A stretch of DNA of 64,000 nt from Coprinus comatus (GCA_034638255.1 JAWPGT010000010.1:1-64000); one strand, 5' to 3'. Counted from the stretch's first letter, positions 10,540 to 22,427 are shown. Made by a program: numbers and translations. The notes: a model not told the origin generated them from the letters alone.

Positions 10540-12489
10540 TCCACTTCACTTCCACCTCCAGTTCCTGCTGCTCCTATTCATCTTCCGGCACCTGTCCCAC
10601 CTTCACCATCACCATCTATCTCACCAAAACTCTCTCCACCTTCAACACCTCACATTCAACCAGTTACACCTCCTCCTCCTCCTCCTCCTCCTACTCCTCC
10701 TCATCATCAACCACCTTCTGCTGAACCACCATCACGTAGACGAGGCTCTTGGATTCGAATACTCTCTTGGAAAGCTCAGGAAAACCTTCAACAACAACAA
10801 CAACCCCGCTTTACATCTGAGTCTGAGACTGAGGCTGAAGCTGAGGAGAGTGATGAAGATTTCGCATTTTTGGTATCTGATGAGAAGAATGGTTTTAAGG
10901 AAGTTGAGTTTGCTGGAAATGTGTCATCTGGTCATCCAGGATCATTCAAAGCTGCGATGAATTCCCCTGATTCACATTTGTGGAAAGAAGCAATGGACAA
11001 GGAGTACTCTACACTCAAGGCGAATGGTACTTGGGAACTTATTCCTTTACCCCGTGGTGAGAAAGCTATCAAGTCTGGTTGGGTTTACAAGATTAAGGAC
11101 AATCCTGATGGTTCCATTGAATGGTATAAAGCTCATCTTGTTGCTAAAGGTTATGCTCAATGTCCTGGATATGATTATACTGAAGTCTTTGCTCCAACAT
11201 TCCGTCCCGCTTCCCTCTGCCTCATTGTCGCCCTTGCTACCAAAGAAGGTTACAAGTTACACTCTATCGACATCTCCTCTGCCTTTACTTATGGTGACTT
11301 GGAAGAAGAGATCTATATGCGTCAACCTGAAGGTTATCATTTTGGTGACTCAAACATGGTTTTTAGGCTTCAAAAATCGCTTTACGGACTCAAACAAGCA
11401 GCTCGACAATGGAACAAGAAACTTCACTCAGTCTTCATTTCACTTGGTTACATTCAACTCCAATCTGACAGCTCTATCTACATCTACTCTAAAGGTCCAG
11501 TCAAGGTTATTGTTCCCATTTTCATTGACGATATTACTCTCGCTTTGAAGGATGACAAGGCCATGGATGATACGATCAAAGAGCTCTCTACTCACTTCAA
11601 ACTTTGAGATCTCGGCTCTACCTCCTGGTTATTGGCTGTTAAGGTTGATCAAGACCCCTCTCATCACTCCATTTCGCTTTCACAAGAGAAATATGTCAAG
11701 GAACTCCTCGAACGCTTCCAGATGTCCGATTGTTGACCCGTGAAGACTCCTCTCACTCCTGGACTCAATCTCTCTACTGTCACTGTCACTGAAGATGATA
11801 AACTCCTCATGAAAAATGTTCCCTACCTTAGCGCTGTTGGCGCTCTTCAATATCTGGCCACCATGACTCGTCCCGACATTGCCTTTGCTGTTTCCTACCT
11901 TGGAAGATTCAATCATAATCCTGGTCCTCAACATTGGGCTGCTGTCAAACATCTCTTCCGCTATCTCAAGGGTACAATGGACTATAAGTTGGTTTACAAA
12001 GGTGACATGGCTACCGAGGATCTCTTCATCACATATTCAGATGCTTCTCATGGTTCGTGTCAAGAGACTGGAAGGGCTACGGGTGGTTATGTGACTTTGG
12101 TATGTGGTGCGGCTGTTGGTTGGTCTTCAAAACGTCAGAGTTTGGTCACTCTCTCCTCTACTGAAGCTGAGTATGTTGCGGCTGTTGAAGGCGGAAAGGA
12201 GATTATGTGGATGTGCAACATTCTATCCGAGTTTGGTTATTCCTTCACTTTCCCTTCCACTCTTCACATTGACAACCAATCCGCCATTACCGTTGCTAAG
12301 AATCCCAAACACCATGGCCGTATGAAGCAATTGGATTTACGTTATTTCTGGCTCCGTGACGCTGTTCAAAGCAAAGTTATTTCCCCTCTCTTTGTTCCTA
12401 CCTCTGAACAACTAGCAGATATCTTCACCAAGGCTGTTGAACCAAAGGCAGTCTCTCACTTCATTCCTCTTCTTGGACTTTCATCATAA
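10540..12489 (+). pseudogene. Copia polyprotein fragment: reverse transcriptase and RNase H
   Basis: One reading frame with two internal stops. RT motifs are visible: DKEYSTLKANGTWELIPLP, the motif A-like block HSIDISSAFTYGDLEEEIYM with its Asp, the SLYGLKQAARQWN block, and IPIFIDDITLAL, the Y/F-x-D-D catalytic pair. After the stops come MTRPDIAFAVSYLGRF and the RNase H signature VTLSSTEAEYVAAVEGGKE, and the fragment ends HFIPLLGLSS. Stops are TGA at 11605-11607, where an Arg codon CGA is expected before DLGSTSWLL, and TGA at 11734-11736 between MSDC and PVKTP. Apart from these and the missing N-terminal half, the frame is open, so decay is recent or driven by one process. Confidence 0.9.
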
Positions 12490-12578
12490 TTTCTTCTCTT
12501 CCTTTTCCTTTTATCACTTCACTCTTTTCCTCTCCTTTTGTTTTCTTCCTTTATCTGGACTGGCTAGATCAGGGGGGT

Positions 12579-12840
12579 ATGTCAGGAATGCTCTAGACAG
12601 TCCCCAAGGTCAGTACTTATTGTTGGTTGAGGTTAGAAGAGTTGTGGCTGGATACTCTGTTTGGAGTTTTGGACTTGTAGATTATTTCCGCTTTCTGTGA
12701 CATCACAATGTCACGTCACACGTTACTGAAGCGTCCTGCAGACACATGAAGACTCTCTAGTCTAATACAAGTGTCTGCAGGTGAGTAATTAAGAAGTTAC
12801 TGTATGTTCTAGTCTAATACAAGTGTCTGCAGTGTTTGTG
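12579..12840 (+). repeat. Candidate 3' LTR of the Copia fragment
   Basis: It begins TGTCAGGAATG directly after a purine tract and carries an exact 25-nt direct duplication (12756-12780 and 12808-12832, beginning TCTAGTCTAATACAAG). The 3' boundary is a guess because the matching 5' LTR is absent from this window. Confidence 0.45.
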
Positions 12841-13048
12841 TTATATCTCAGTCATTTCTTAACCGTTTCCTTCCATTCCTTCGTCATCGTGCTCGCCTCG
12901 TCGTCCTCTACGATCCTGCGCTTACATGATTATAGTCTCGTAGGATCTCAGACGGATGTGTTCTCTCCCCATAAACGTTACCTTCTCTAAATGGAACAAA
13001 CTTTTCTTGGCCGGAACGGCGAGGTAAAGGTTCAACAGGTCTAGGAGG

Positions 13049-16000
13049 TCATTCAGGTGATGGAGAAATGGGACGGGTGGAGTCAGATTGAGGAGCAGGG
13101 CTCAGACTCGGGTGACGAATAGGTGATTCGGGATCAGCGTATGATAACGCGTCATCATCATCTTCATCAGTGACTTCCTCAACTGTTGTTTTCCTGGGAG
13201 CAGGTTTACTCGGACCGGGAACAGGAGGTTTTTGAGAAGTAGATGGTCCTGGAATCAGACCTTGTGGTCTAGGTGGTAACGGTGTTCTATCACTGTCATC
13301 TTGTTGAGATGTGTCCATAGGATCATCAGGATAAAGATCAGGTGTAGTATCCTCGTCATCTTTGTCAGACGCCGGAGGAGGAGGATTTATTTTGGGGTTT
13401 TTTGTAGAACTGGAGTCCTTACGTTTTTCGTGATCTGGCTTGCATTTGGGATACCAGCCCTCGTCGAAAATAGCTGTTTTCGCAGTGTAAATAACATTTC
13501 CTTTCTGGTGTCGCATAAATGTAAAGTTTGCGCCAGCGTAACCAAGGAAGATCATTATTTCAGATCTGGGTGACAATTTGTCATCATGCGATTCCTTAGG
13601 AATGAAAACGTAAGCTGCACAGCCAAACACGTGAAGACCAGATAGATCTGGCTTCTTCCCTGTTACCATTTCAGTGGGAGTTTTCCATTCAAGACGTTTG
13701 ATGGGAGTTCTATTGTAGCAATGAACAGCCGTATTAAGGGCAAATTCCCACCAAGAATCTGGTAAGCATGCAGTAAGTCGCATGGCCTGCGCCTTTTCCT
13801 GAAGTGTGCAGTTCAGTCTTTCTGCTCTACCATTCTGCTGATGTATATGTGGTGCAGACATCTTGTGTACTATCCCTTTTGAGTGAAGGAATTCCTCAAG
13901 TTATTTAGAGACATATTCACCACCATTGTCTGTCCGGATACGCTTAATCATTTTACCGAATTGCTTTTCCTCAAAGGCACAGAATCTTTCAAGTGCCGCA
14001 AAGGCATCAGATTTGGCTTGTAAAAGGAGGATCCAGGCATGGCTAGAATAGTCATCATAGAACGTCATTGCCCATTTGTACTTGTGGTACAAGGCAACAG
14101 GGAATTCTAGAAGATCACTGTGGATCAATTCTAAAAATGACTTCGCTCGTGTCGAAGAAGGATGATGTGCGTCATCGGACATTTTGCCTTGAGCACAACC
14201 ATCACAAATTTGACAAGAGATAGGAATATTGAACTCAGGTACTTTTTCTGAGTGTTTTGGAAGTTGTCGCAATATTTCCTTTCCAGGATGCGCCAATTGA
14301 CGGTGCCAAAGATCATAAACAGATAATTTAGATGCGCAATAAGATAGCACCTGATTCGCAGTATAGTGACGCACAATCCGAGTGTGAATGTGGTGGAGTG
14401 CATCTTCTAACTCTTTGAATACAGGTATGCGTGTATCATGCATAAATAATTTTCCGTTTGAATGAAATATGTTGGTTCGCTTTAAATTAGACTCACTCCT
14501 CATTCCTTGCAGCCATAAGGCGCCAGGTGAAATGATTCTAGTGGAGAGAGACACAATATAATAGACCGGATACAGTGGAGTTGTTCTTGTAACTCCATCT
14601 ACTTCATGTTGAAAGAGGACTTTCCCACGGCCGGTAATGCCAATGAGTTTGTCGTTAGCAGTTCTAACATTGCCAAACACTCCTTCCTCTAACTCGATAA
14701 AGTCACTTATATGCTGGGTGCAATTAAAGCTAGCGCCTGAATCAAGGAGCCAAGTAGCAGACTCTCTAGCATAATTAGGTTTTTCCTTATCTTCACAGAA
14801 GTTGCATAAGCATTCAAGATCTTTTACTGGTTCATCACCACTTTCTGGATCTCTTAAATATTTTGCCGGTAAGACAAAAGGATCGCATAAAGAAACGGGA
14901 GAATCCATTGCATTTACAGAAACAGGAGAAGTTACATCAACAGTAGATACATGAGAACTAAATGTCCGACTATAGTCCGGCAGTCCATTACGGTACACTA
15001 GAACATTGGGTCTGATGGAGCAATTTGTTCGTCTCCCCATTTGGCGGGGGCATCTCTGGATATCCCATTTAGTAAGGAAGAAATCTTGAGAAAAGAAAGG
15101 TACATACTCATTATACCAACCATCATCGACCTCGTAATCACCATCAGCTTCGTAGTCCAGATCATTCATGTAGGCATCAGCCTCAGCGATTGCTTTGGGG
15201 ACATCAGAAGGAGGGACGTAAGAAGGAGACTCAGATCTGCACATGGGGGACCCAGGTGTAGAAACCGAAGACGAATCAACTTCCTCTTCAGGAAGGATAT
15301 GTGACACCATCGCGTCAAGCGATAGTGGAGGTGATGGGGGACAGGGTTCAACCAAGCCGAAGCCAAGGCGAGCACCCATCTTTTCGAAGACCTCTGTCTT
15401 CTTTTTCTGATACTGGGTACAACCGACCAAGTGTCCAGCAGGGGGAAGAAGAGTAGCACAAGGAGCAGGAGGCTCAACACCGTGCACAACGACTTCATCT
15501 GCAGCCTTTTTCAAGGCCACTGCCCTGAGGCGGGGATCAGTTGTCTTCATCCTCTCAATGAGAGAACAAGTATTGGAAGGTTTGTTAGTGGGAGTTGTGA
15601 AAGACTCCAAGACAGCAGGTGACAAAATCATATCCACATTACCGGCATCCTCTTCGGCATTGTTTGCCTTATTGCCACCACGTTTTCTGCGTCGATGCTT
15701 CTTCTTTTTATCCTTATCCCCCCCAGAAGCATCACCGGAACCGGAGTTCTGGGTCTGATTTGGTTTAGAACCACCAGATGACGACTTCTGTTGTTGCTGT
15801 TGTTGGGGCTGCTGAGAAGCGCCACTGGAGGATTTAGAATAGGGCTTTGCACCCTTGTAGTTTTTAATGCTGGTGGAAGCGGCACGAGAAGCAGAAGCAG
15901 CACCACAGGAATCTTGCCATGCACCCATAATAGCGTCTGAAACAATCTGGACTGTTAAGGTCGAAAGGGAGTTACCATATTGAACGAGGAGAGCAGCACG

Positions 16001-16546
16001 AGTGGCACTCCATTGAGGAGGAATGCGTGTCATCAACATCAACGCATGGAGAATACCGGGGACGTTGATTGGGGGTGTGGCTTGCTCTAACTGCGTGAAA
16101 TAGTTCCTAAAGGTGGCGATCTCCTTAGAGGGATCATTTACACCAGATAATCAGAACAAATCTGCAGAAGCATACAGCTCATAAGCTGCACCTGCCGAAA
16201 ATGTGCCGTAAACTCGTCTCAGGTGTGTCCAGAGATCATCTGAGGTTGTTTCACCATGCCGAAGCATGTCATCGCTCAATCAAGAATTTAACATCCCAAG
16301 TGCAAATGCCTCAACGTTATCGAACTTTCGAATGTCATTGACGTTCGTGGGGGGTACCATAGCGGCAGTGGCGGTTGCGGGGGAACCACCAATAGCTGTA
16401 GGCCTTGTGGCGCTGCCATCAATCATTCTCGCTACACACCACCCATCCATGTGGATCATGTTAGCAATGGACATAACACGTGCTGACCACACTTGGTAGT
16501 TGGCAGTGCCTGTGAGGACCGGGATCGAGGGGATCAAAGCGGCCAT
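13049..16546 (-). pseudogene. Copia polyprotein fragment: gag, protease, integrase
   Basis: Three open blocks in one frame, separated by single stops. Gag starts at 16546 (MAALIPSIPVLTGTANYQVW) and is broken by TGA at 16280-16282 and 16151-16153. The main block (16042-13901) holds the rest of gag with a Gln/Ser-rich and a basic KKKKHRRRKR stretch, the aspartic protease site WLLDSGASFNCT, the zinc-binding H-H-C-C region (WHRQLAHPGKEIL ... CQICDGCAQGK), and integrase catalytic Asp residues in HSDLLEF and RTDNGGEY. TAA at 13901-13903 interrupts before the block 13861-13049, which has the distal integrase region HQQNGRAERLN and FGCAAYVFIPKE. The stops fit CGA or CAA changed to TGA or TAA. No CCHC knuckle was seen in gag. 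Confidence 0.9.
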
Positions 16547-16564
16547 GAGTAATGCTTGGAGATA

Positions 16565-16865
16565 ATAATCTACAACAAAACATGTGTCAGATCTATGAAC
16601 TAAAGCTGCACTACATGCGCTATGTTAAAACAAGAGCGTAGTGTATGAAACATGGGTAGGTACGACTCTGGACTTACTGAGGGTGTTGGTTGTTAGTAGA
16701 AAAGGAACTGAAGTATATAATGCAAGAGTACAAACTTATATACATATTTACAGTGGTCCGTGCGAGAATATACTAGGTCACATGATATAAATCATGAAGA
16801 TATATTCGTCAAGCATGATGCCATACGAGAATGTCATTGTAGAACTAATAATAGTTCAACAGAAG
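16565..16865 (-). repeat. Candidate 5' LTR and leader of the minus-strand Copia element
   Basis: Reading the minus strand, TGTTGAACTATTATTAG at about 16865 resembles a Copia LTR start. A TATATAAG box follows about 125 bp further (near 16735), and the gag start lies some 190 bp beyond that. The CA end and primer-binding site could not be fixed, and no second copy is present to confirm the limits. Confidence 0.4.
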
Positions 16866-16892
16866 GTACCCTGAACAATGAGATATGGATAT

Positions 16893-19800
16893 CTAGATAC
16901 CAATATGTATAAATGGTAACCAGCGATGTGCGGGAATACCCATATTACGCAAATGATTCACAGCATTCTGCAATGCTTCCGCAGTATCATCTACAGAGCC
17001 CTTTCTTCCCTCCGCAAACAGGTTTCCATATACAATCCTTGCAACCACTGGCCCATCTTCGTCATTGATTGACCATAATGTTGCGATAGCAGCTTTAAAC
17101 CCTGCAAATAGCATTCCACCGGCAAGGTGTAATGCTTCATTTGACAATTCCGTATCTCCCATTGCTGTTTCACACGCAGAGAGGAAAGCGAACTCGGCAT
17201 CCGGAAGAGGCATGTTCAATAGTTGTTTTAAATCAATCTTCCCATCATAAAGCAGTAAACAACTGCCGAGAGGATCGTTGGCTCCACCTTGTTGTCCATG
17301 GCACGCAAGATGTAGCCATTGCGATCGCGAGAATTCATCCATGACTTTTGCTACGGTCGCATCTGCGTCGAGTAGAATGGTTGGTTTGATACATTCTGTG
17401 ATTGCCTTGATTTCCTTGATTACACTAGGAAGAGCCGCATATTGTGTGTGAACTAGGGACTGTGAAATCCCGATCACACTTAGTTTCGTTGTATCGCAAT
17501 GTCCATTATGTGGATGCTTCCTCGCGCGTATTAGTCCGCTCAAGGTGGGAGTATATGAAGGAATGAATTTATTGACCGGGCCCGCTGCGTGCAAAGGTAG
17601 ACAGGTAAGGGGACCTGTCACACACCACCAGAGCCTTCCTCCCATGATACCATTCTACGGAATTATCGAGTCAACTTTAACTTTTAAGATGGGGTAGGAG
17701 AAAAGTTTCTCACAGCATATAAAACTCCATAGACAGGATGTACCACCCATTTCCATAACCATTCCAAGATTTCATCCAATACAACTTGTTCATGACTTTT
17801 GTTCTTTCGAGTGAGGCGACCGCCACGAAGATCTCTGGTGTTTATTCCTAGTGATTTCATAACAGTTTTAAGAAGTTGATGCTGCCGCTGGAGAGCTTTG
17901 GCGTTGGCGTTCAATAACCTTATAGTGAAAGGCCCGGGACTATCGGAGCCTGTCATAATGAGGGCATCGCAATGATATTCACTGCAGTTAATTATAACCA
18001 CGGGACCATGGGATGCAGCCTGACGTAGTTGTTGATAGGGAACGGGAAGAAGGAAGTGTTGAAACTTGGTTAATAACCTGATACGTCCTATCAGTTCATC
18101 GCGCTCCAATGCAAGTTTCCTTATTTTATCCAAGTTGTTGGGAAGGGTGGATCCATCGCCCGCAAGGCCTTTGTCGTCAACTAATGTAGTAAAATGTCGC
18201 AGTTCGTCAGAGATGTCGTGCAGGTGACTAGCTAGCTCCGGATGGTTTTCTTTTAGTTCGGTTAAATCTGTCTGTAGGCCTAGCATTTGGTTGAATGTCA
18301 TAGATAGGCTTTGCTCTAGGAATTCCACAGCCATATCATATTTATCAAGCCGAATACAAGCTGTGACAGCTTTTGCTACGACATTTGCTACGTCGTATTT
18401 GACAAGTGCCTCGTGTCGCGTAGTAATGCTTGTTCCTAACCAAAGGAGGGTAGGTAAAATCCGGAAGGCGTAAATATATGCATTAAGAGAGTCCGGTGAG
18501 GATATGGAATCAGCAAACATCGACCACTTCTGAGCTAGTATCCACTGGGTTTCTGGGCTAGCACTAGTGAAAGTGGAGGCATGGTGGTAAGTATCAAATG
18601 CGAATTTTGCTAATTCCTCCTGATGATCCAGGGCATATTTCTCAGCATATATCTCTGCCAATGTGGTGTATCGAAATAGGCCGTAGAAATGGTCCTTAGG
18701 GGTGTTCTTTGTGCATTTCGCAGCAAATATCAGAGCAGAATCTAGGTCGTGTTCGTTACGAAGCCAGATGTACCTGTTGAAGTACTGTAGGGCCAAGCTA
18801 TTTTGCATCGTCGGCAGCTCTGGGTCCTTCAGTCGTTCAGCCGCCTCCACTCCTGCCAAATTCCACTTGATTATGACGTCTCGATTTTCCGTGCCTCCAA
18901 GGTATTTGTAGCGGGTTGAGTAAAGCAAAGCCAGACAATCATAGCGGCTGGGAAGTGTGGGGTCGTTCGTTGAAGTTTTGTCTATCACTCTTTGCATCAG
19001 TGTCGTTGCCTCATCCAATTCTTTGACATCACCGGATAACCTGAATTTGACTTGTTGAAGGAGAGCAAGATGATGGAGGTAATCGATGTAAAAGGGTGAG
19101 GTCTGTGGCGTTTTTTGAAGGGCACAACGGTGCATGTATAGTGCCCTTTCAAGGAATTGGACGTCCCGGTGTCGTCGATACCTAAGGAAATAAAGAATCG
19201 ATAGACTATGCTGGTGTACGGCCAGTTTGACGTGAGTGGCCGGTAAGGTCGACACTGCTGACTCGCCATATTCAACAGCAGTTTCTAAATCTCCCACATA
19301 ACCAAACTGTTGATAAAAATATGTATAAATGATGGCGATTTGCCCCTTGAATATGCCAATGAAACGATGATTCTTCGGTGTCACATCGATGGCGTCTTGC
19401 GTGTAACGAAGGGCCAACTGCAAGTCCGCAACATCCCCATCCCTTCGATATTTCTGCAGAAGCTGGGAACCCATGTTATGACAGCATTGTGCGTATGCAG
19501 AATGACTGCGAGGAATGTTTCCGATTGCATTGGTTCCATTTTGGTGAGCGAGATCGAGGTCTTCTGGTCTGAAGAGGACGTCATATCTATTACTATATAA
19601 CAACGCCAGGCTCATTGACCAGGTTGCATGTTGAAGTGTCCCTGGAGTTGTTGTACTCAGGGCAGCAGAGGTTAACTCCAACGCATGATCGATATCTTCG
19701 ATGCTACCCCCAGAATTCGTCGTAAATTTATCAAGTAGAAGATGAGCCAAAATAACTTGGCGAATGGGAAGATGAGGATCGTTTGCAGGGGTATCATTGA

Positions 19801-20446
19801 CTGCTATTGTAGCCCATTGTACGCCTAAAGCAAGATGTTCCATAGAGCCGGTTGTCATATATAGGCGTTGATAGGTAGACGCCAGGGTAGCCATCCACCA
19901 CAAGCTTTTTGAACTCCGTTCAGGAAGCAAGGAGAGTGCACGCTGTGATAAATCAAGTACATTGTTAAGATCCTCTCTATTTTCGTGTCGCTGCCAGAGA
20001 TCTAAGTATGATACCGCCAGGTTCTGTTGATGCCAGTTAATATCAGGAGGATTTTTATTGTGGCATGTGCTCTGAAGCGCCGATTTTTGCAGCATGATAG
20101 CTGAGTAGAGATCGTGTATGCTACCAGTTCGACGAAAACGATCCCGCAGAGAAATTGCTAGCCGTTGTTGGTAATGAGGCAATCTAGGATGCTTGTTAGG
20201 TGTGGACGCAAGAGCAATCAAGGAATAGTGAATGGATCGTTGTAGATAATCTAGCCTTCTCCAGTTCTGGAACATATGTCGATAAATCATTGCCAAGGCG
20301 GGGGAGAGTATCTCTTCAATCACTCTTGCTACACGACCATTGGCGTTGACTAGATAAGCTAAGAGACAGACAACCCAACGTCGAGAGAAACTAGGTGTAC
20401 AGTGGAATTGTGTGGTGTCTGTTTCGCGAGCAGCATTGCTGAGCAT
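16893..20446 (-). CDS. TPR-CHAT domain protein (putative caspase-like cysteine protease)
   Basis: The model has two exons (20446-17714 and 17654-16893) joined by a 59-bp intron (donor GTGAGA, acceptor TAG). Both are whole codons, giving about 1164 residues. Roughly residues 60-620 are degenerate tetratricopeptide-like repeats of about 45 residues, each with a DLxxAL-type helix pair (e.g. GSIHDLYSAIMLQKSAL, GDVADLQLALRYTQDAI). The C-terminal CHAT domain has WCVTGPLTCLPLHAAG, the His site WLHLACHGQQ and the Cys site FAFLSACETAMGD, so the catalytic His/Cys pair is intact. It ends AHRWLPFIHIGI. CHAT proteases are separase/caspase relatives; in fungi they are expanded and suspected in self/non-self recognition or regulated cell death, but substrates are unknown. 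The repeat region would act as a sensor or scaffold. It lies directly beside a Copia LTR yet carries no disabling change. Confidence 0.85.
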
Positions 20447-20786
20447 GTGGACGGTGGTGTGGTGGCATGTACGGCTATTCTTGATTCATGTAACTGAGGC
20501 GAGTCAACAAAGGACAACATGACATAAAACAGATTTGGGCATTAAAAACACTCAGAATATTACATCTCAGGTCATGTTTTTGGCATTGCAGTGCCCTTCA
20601 AATATATACATATAGCTGATACCAATGGTAGTGGACTTCGACTTAATATTTCAGACGGTTTGAATGATATTAACCCGGGTGTACATGCTGGTCTAAATGT
20701 CTTCAAAACCAGCGTCGGTCAGGCCAGAAATGAAAACAAGAATAGTATACATACAGTGGGTGTATAATGGTGCTGTTCTAGAGCCT
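20447..20786. other. Upstream region of the TPR-CHAT gene
   Basis: No gene seen. It must hold the minus-strand promoter of the TPR-CHAT gene and the 3' end of the small membrane-protein gene. Confidence 0.4.
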
Positions 20787-21087
20787 CTACTCCAACTGGC
20801 CCTCTGCCTTCGCTCTCCTCTCGCGGATTTCCTCCCGCTTCAGCGCCAACAGCTCGCCGCTCCTAACATCCCACTTATACGCCCAGTATCCCACATAACC
20901 AAAAACGCCCATAGCAATAAGATGACCTCCTGGGTCTGGTTAGGAATGGTTGTCAATACTCGTCTTTTTTTGTGAAATTCAGATTCTACACACTGTCAAA
21001 AAGATTACGTTTTTGGATGCCAAGCTGGCCAAAGCGTGAGGCAAGGCCGAAAATAGAAAACCCAACGATATTCGAGAGCAAGGACAT
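20787..21087 (-). CDS. Small one- or two-helix membrane protein, possibly mitochondrial
   Basis: Two exons (21087-20994 and 20935-20787) with a 58-bp intron close in frame to give 80 residues. A hydrophobic N-terminus (MSLLSNIVGFSIFGLASRFG) is followed by QKRNLFDNPGGH, a second hydrophobic stretch (AMGVFGYVGYWAYKW), and a charged helical tail (LLALKREEIRERRAKAEGQ). The pattern of a short membrane anchor plus Glu/Arg-rich tail resembles small accessory subunits of respiratory complex I (NUXM-like) in fungi, but that is from general resemblance and is uncertain. It is divergently transcribed from the TPR gene at 21275. Confidence 0.6.
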
Positions 21088-21274
21088 GCTGAGGGCGGCG
21101 ACGGGTGAGTTCGTGACAATGCTGAGCTCACTGACGTTCGGCGAGTTAGGAAATGGCCACAACAATGCCAAGCAGAATTGCATAGCCACCAATTGATTCT
21201 TCCACCACACAATGAGTGGCATGATATAAAGCCATTGTTTCCTCAACCAGTCCACATCTCTTACAACAACAACG
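21088..21274. promoter_or_regulatory. Divergent promoter, 187 bp
   Basis: The start codons of the small membrane protein (minus, 21087) and the TPR protein (plus, 21275) are only 187 bp apart, so both promoters must lie in or overlap this stretch. I see no clear TATA box. Confidence 0.5.
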
Positions 21275-22255
21275 ATGGAAGACCCTGTCAAGAATGCTGC
21301 ACTTAAGGCTACCACTGAAGCCAAGTTCGCCACCGCAAAGCAGAAGAAGGATGTTGGCGATCAGGCATTCAAGAAAGGGGATACTAAGGAAGGTGAGTAC
21401 GGATATCTCATATTATCTGCTATCAAGATGGTGACACCTCAACGACTCAGCACTCGCCGCTTATCATGGGGTGTGTATAAACTCCTTGTCTGTACTCCTC
21501 TTATGCCTAACTTTTGAATTATAGGCCTTGATGTTTATACTTGGGCTCGACAAGTATGTACCCCTTCATCAATGAACCTCGCTCCCTTGATCTCAATCTA
21601 TTCTAGATCTGGCCTACAATCTCTTGGATTCTCTAGGCCACCCGCCTCCGCTTCTGAGGCTACTAAAGACCCAAAGAATAAGGAACGAACTGAGGTTTAT
21701 TCCATTTCACATATCTATGCATATCTATCCTGATCAATAGCCTGGATCCAACAGATTGACGAGCTGACGGAGAAGATATATGCAAACATGTCTGCTTGTC
21801 ATATTAAGAGTCAAAACTGGAGGCGTGCTGCAGAGACTGCCGACAAGGTTTGAATCTCGCGTTTGCATATACAACTGGACTAACAGGCACCATTAGGCGT
21901 TGGCAAAAAATGAAAACAACTTCAAAGCCATGTTCAGAAAGGGTAAGGCACTTGGGGAGCAAGGATACTACGAGAAGGCGTGTAAGGTCCTGGAAGAATT
22001 GAAATCCAAGAGTCCTGCAGGTCCGTTCTACTGAAGATGTTTTCTTTCAATTACCCATTCCTTTATAGATGCAGCGACCGCTGCAGCAGAATTAGCGAGG
22101 CTCAAAGGTATTGACGATATCCGAGAGAAAGCTCACCGGCAAAAATTAAAAGGTAAACACCATCACAAAATTTATCAGTTTGGTATTAATTGCCTTCCTC
22201 GTGTGAAATAGGTTTTCTCAACAAGAAGAAGGACGAGGCTGCCGCAGTCAATTAG
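21275..22255 (+). CDS. Tetratricopeptide repeat protein, small
   Basis: Eight exons close exactly to 200 codons: 21275-21392, 21451-21470, 21525-21553, 21607-21694, 21755-21847, 21897-22020, 22069-22152, 22212-22255. Residues about 20-55 (KDVGDQAFKKGDTKEALAAY) begin a TPR helix pair, and about 100-160 (CHIKSQNWRRAAETADKAL, FRKGKALGEQGYYEKACKVL) give two more. The end is Lys-rich (KGFLNKKKDEAAA). Three TPRs in about 200 residues fits cochaperone or immunophilin-like adaptor proteins, but no isomerase domain is present. It is likely a chaperone-binding adaptor, by inference. Two exons are only 20 and 29 nt long. Confidence 0.8.
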
Positions 22256-22427
22256 TTTCCTGGAGTCCTGGCCTCATCACCATACCTCATATGTCTTTTC
22301 TGTACTATACTTACTACTGTCTACTCATACCAGACAAGCATTATCAAATATAATTGTACATCTTTCTACTCAGCAATACTGAAGCAACACTCATAGTTAG
22401 GAATATAATGATAGTCAATTAACAATA

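Larger units (their letters stand above)
10480..12840 (+). mobile_element. Ty1/Copia retrotransposon, 3' half (linker, RT, RNase H, 3' LTR region)
   Basis: The fragment starts in the Pro-rich linker that follows integrase in Copia polyproteins (about 10530-10860), continues through reverse transcriptase and RNase H to 12489, then a pyrimidine-rich stretch, a purine tract (CAGGGGGG, about 12570-12577) and a candidate LTR start TGTCAGGAATG near 12579. No gag, protease or integrase lies upstream in this orientation; the 30-bp repeat abuts instead. It is therefore a 5'-truncated element. Confidence 0.85.
12880..16865 (-). mobile_element. Ty1/Copia retrotransposon, 5' half (LTR region, gag, protease, integrase)
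   Basis: On the minus strand the element reads LTR-like sequence (16865 to about 16565), gag from 16546, protease, GAG-pre-integrase, integrase and the acidic/Pro-rich linker. It then stops being recognisable near 12880-12930, after a GNVYGERTHPSEILRDYN-like block that usually precedes RT. RT, RNase H and the second LTR are missing. It lies tail-to-tail with the plus-strand Copia half. Confidence 0.85.

Noticed and set aside
17640..17720. TPR and CHAT parts as two separate genes
   Set aside because: A 59-bp intron removes the stop at 17684 and joins both parts in phase at the expected point of the CHAT domain.
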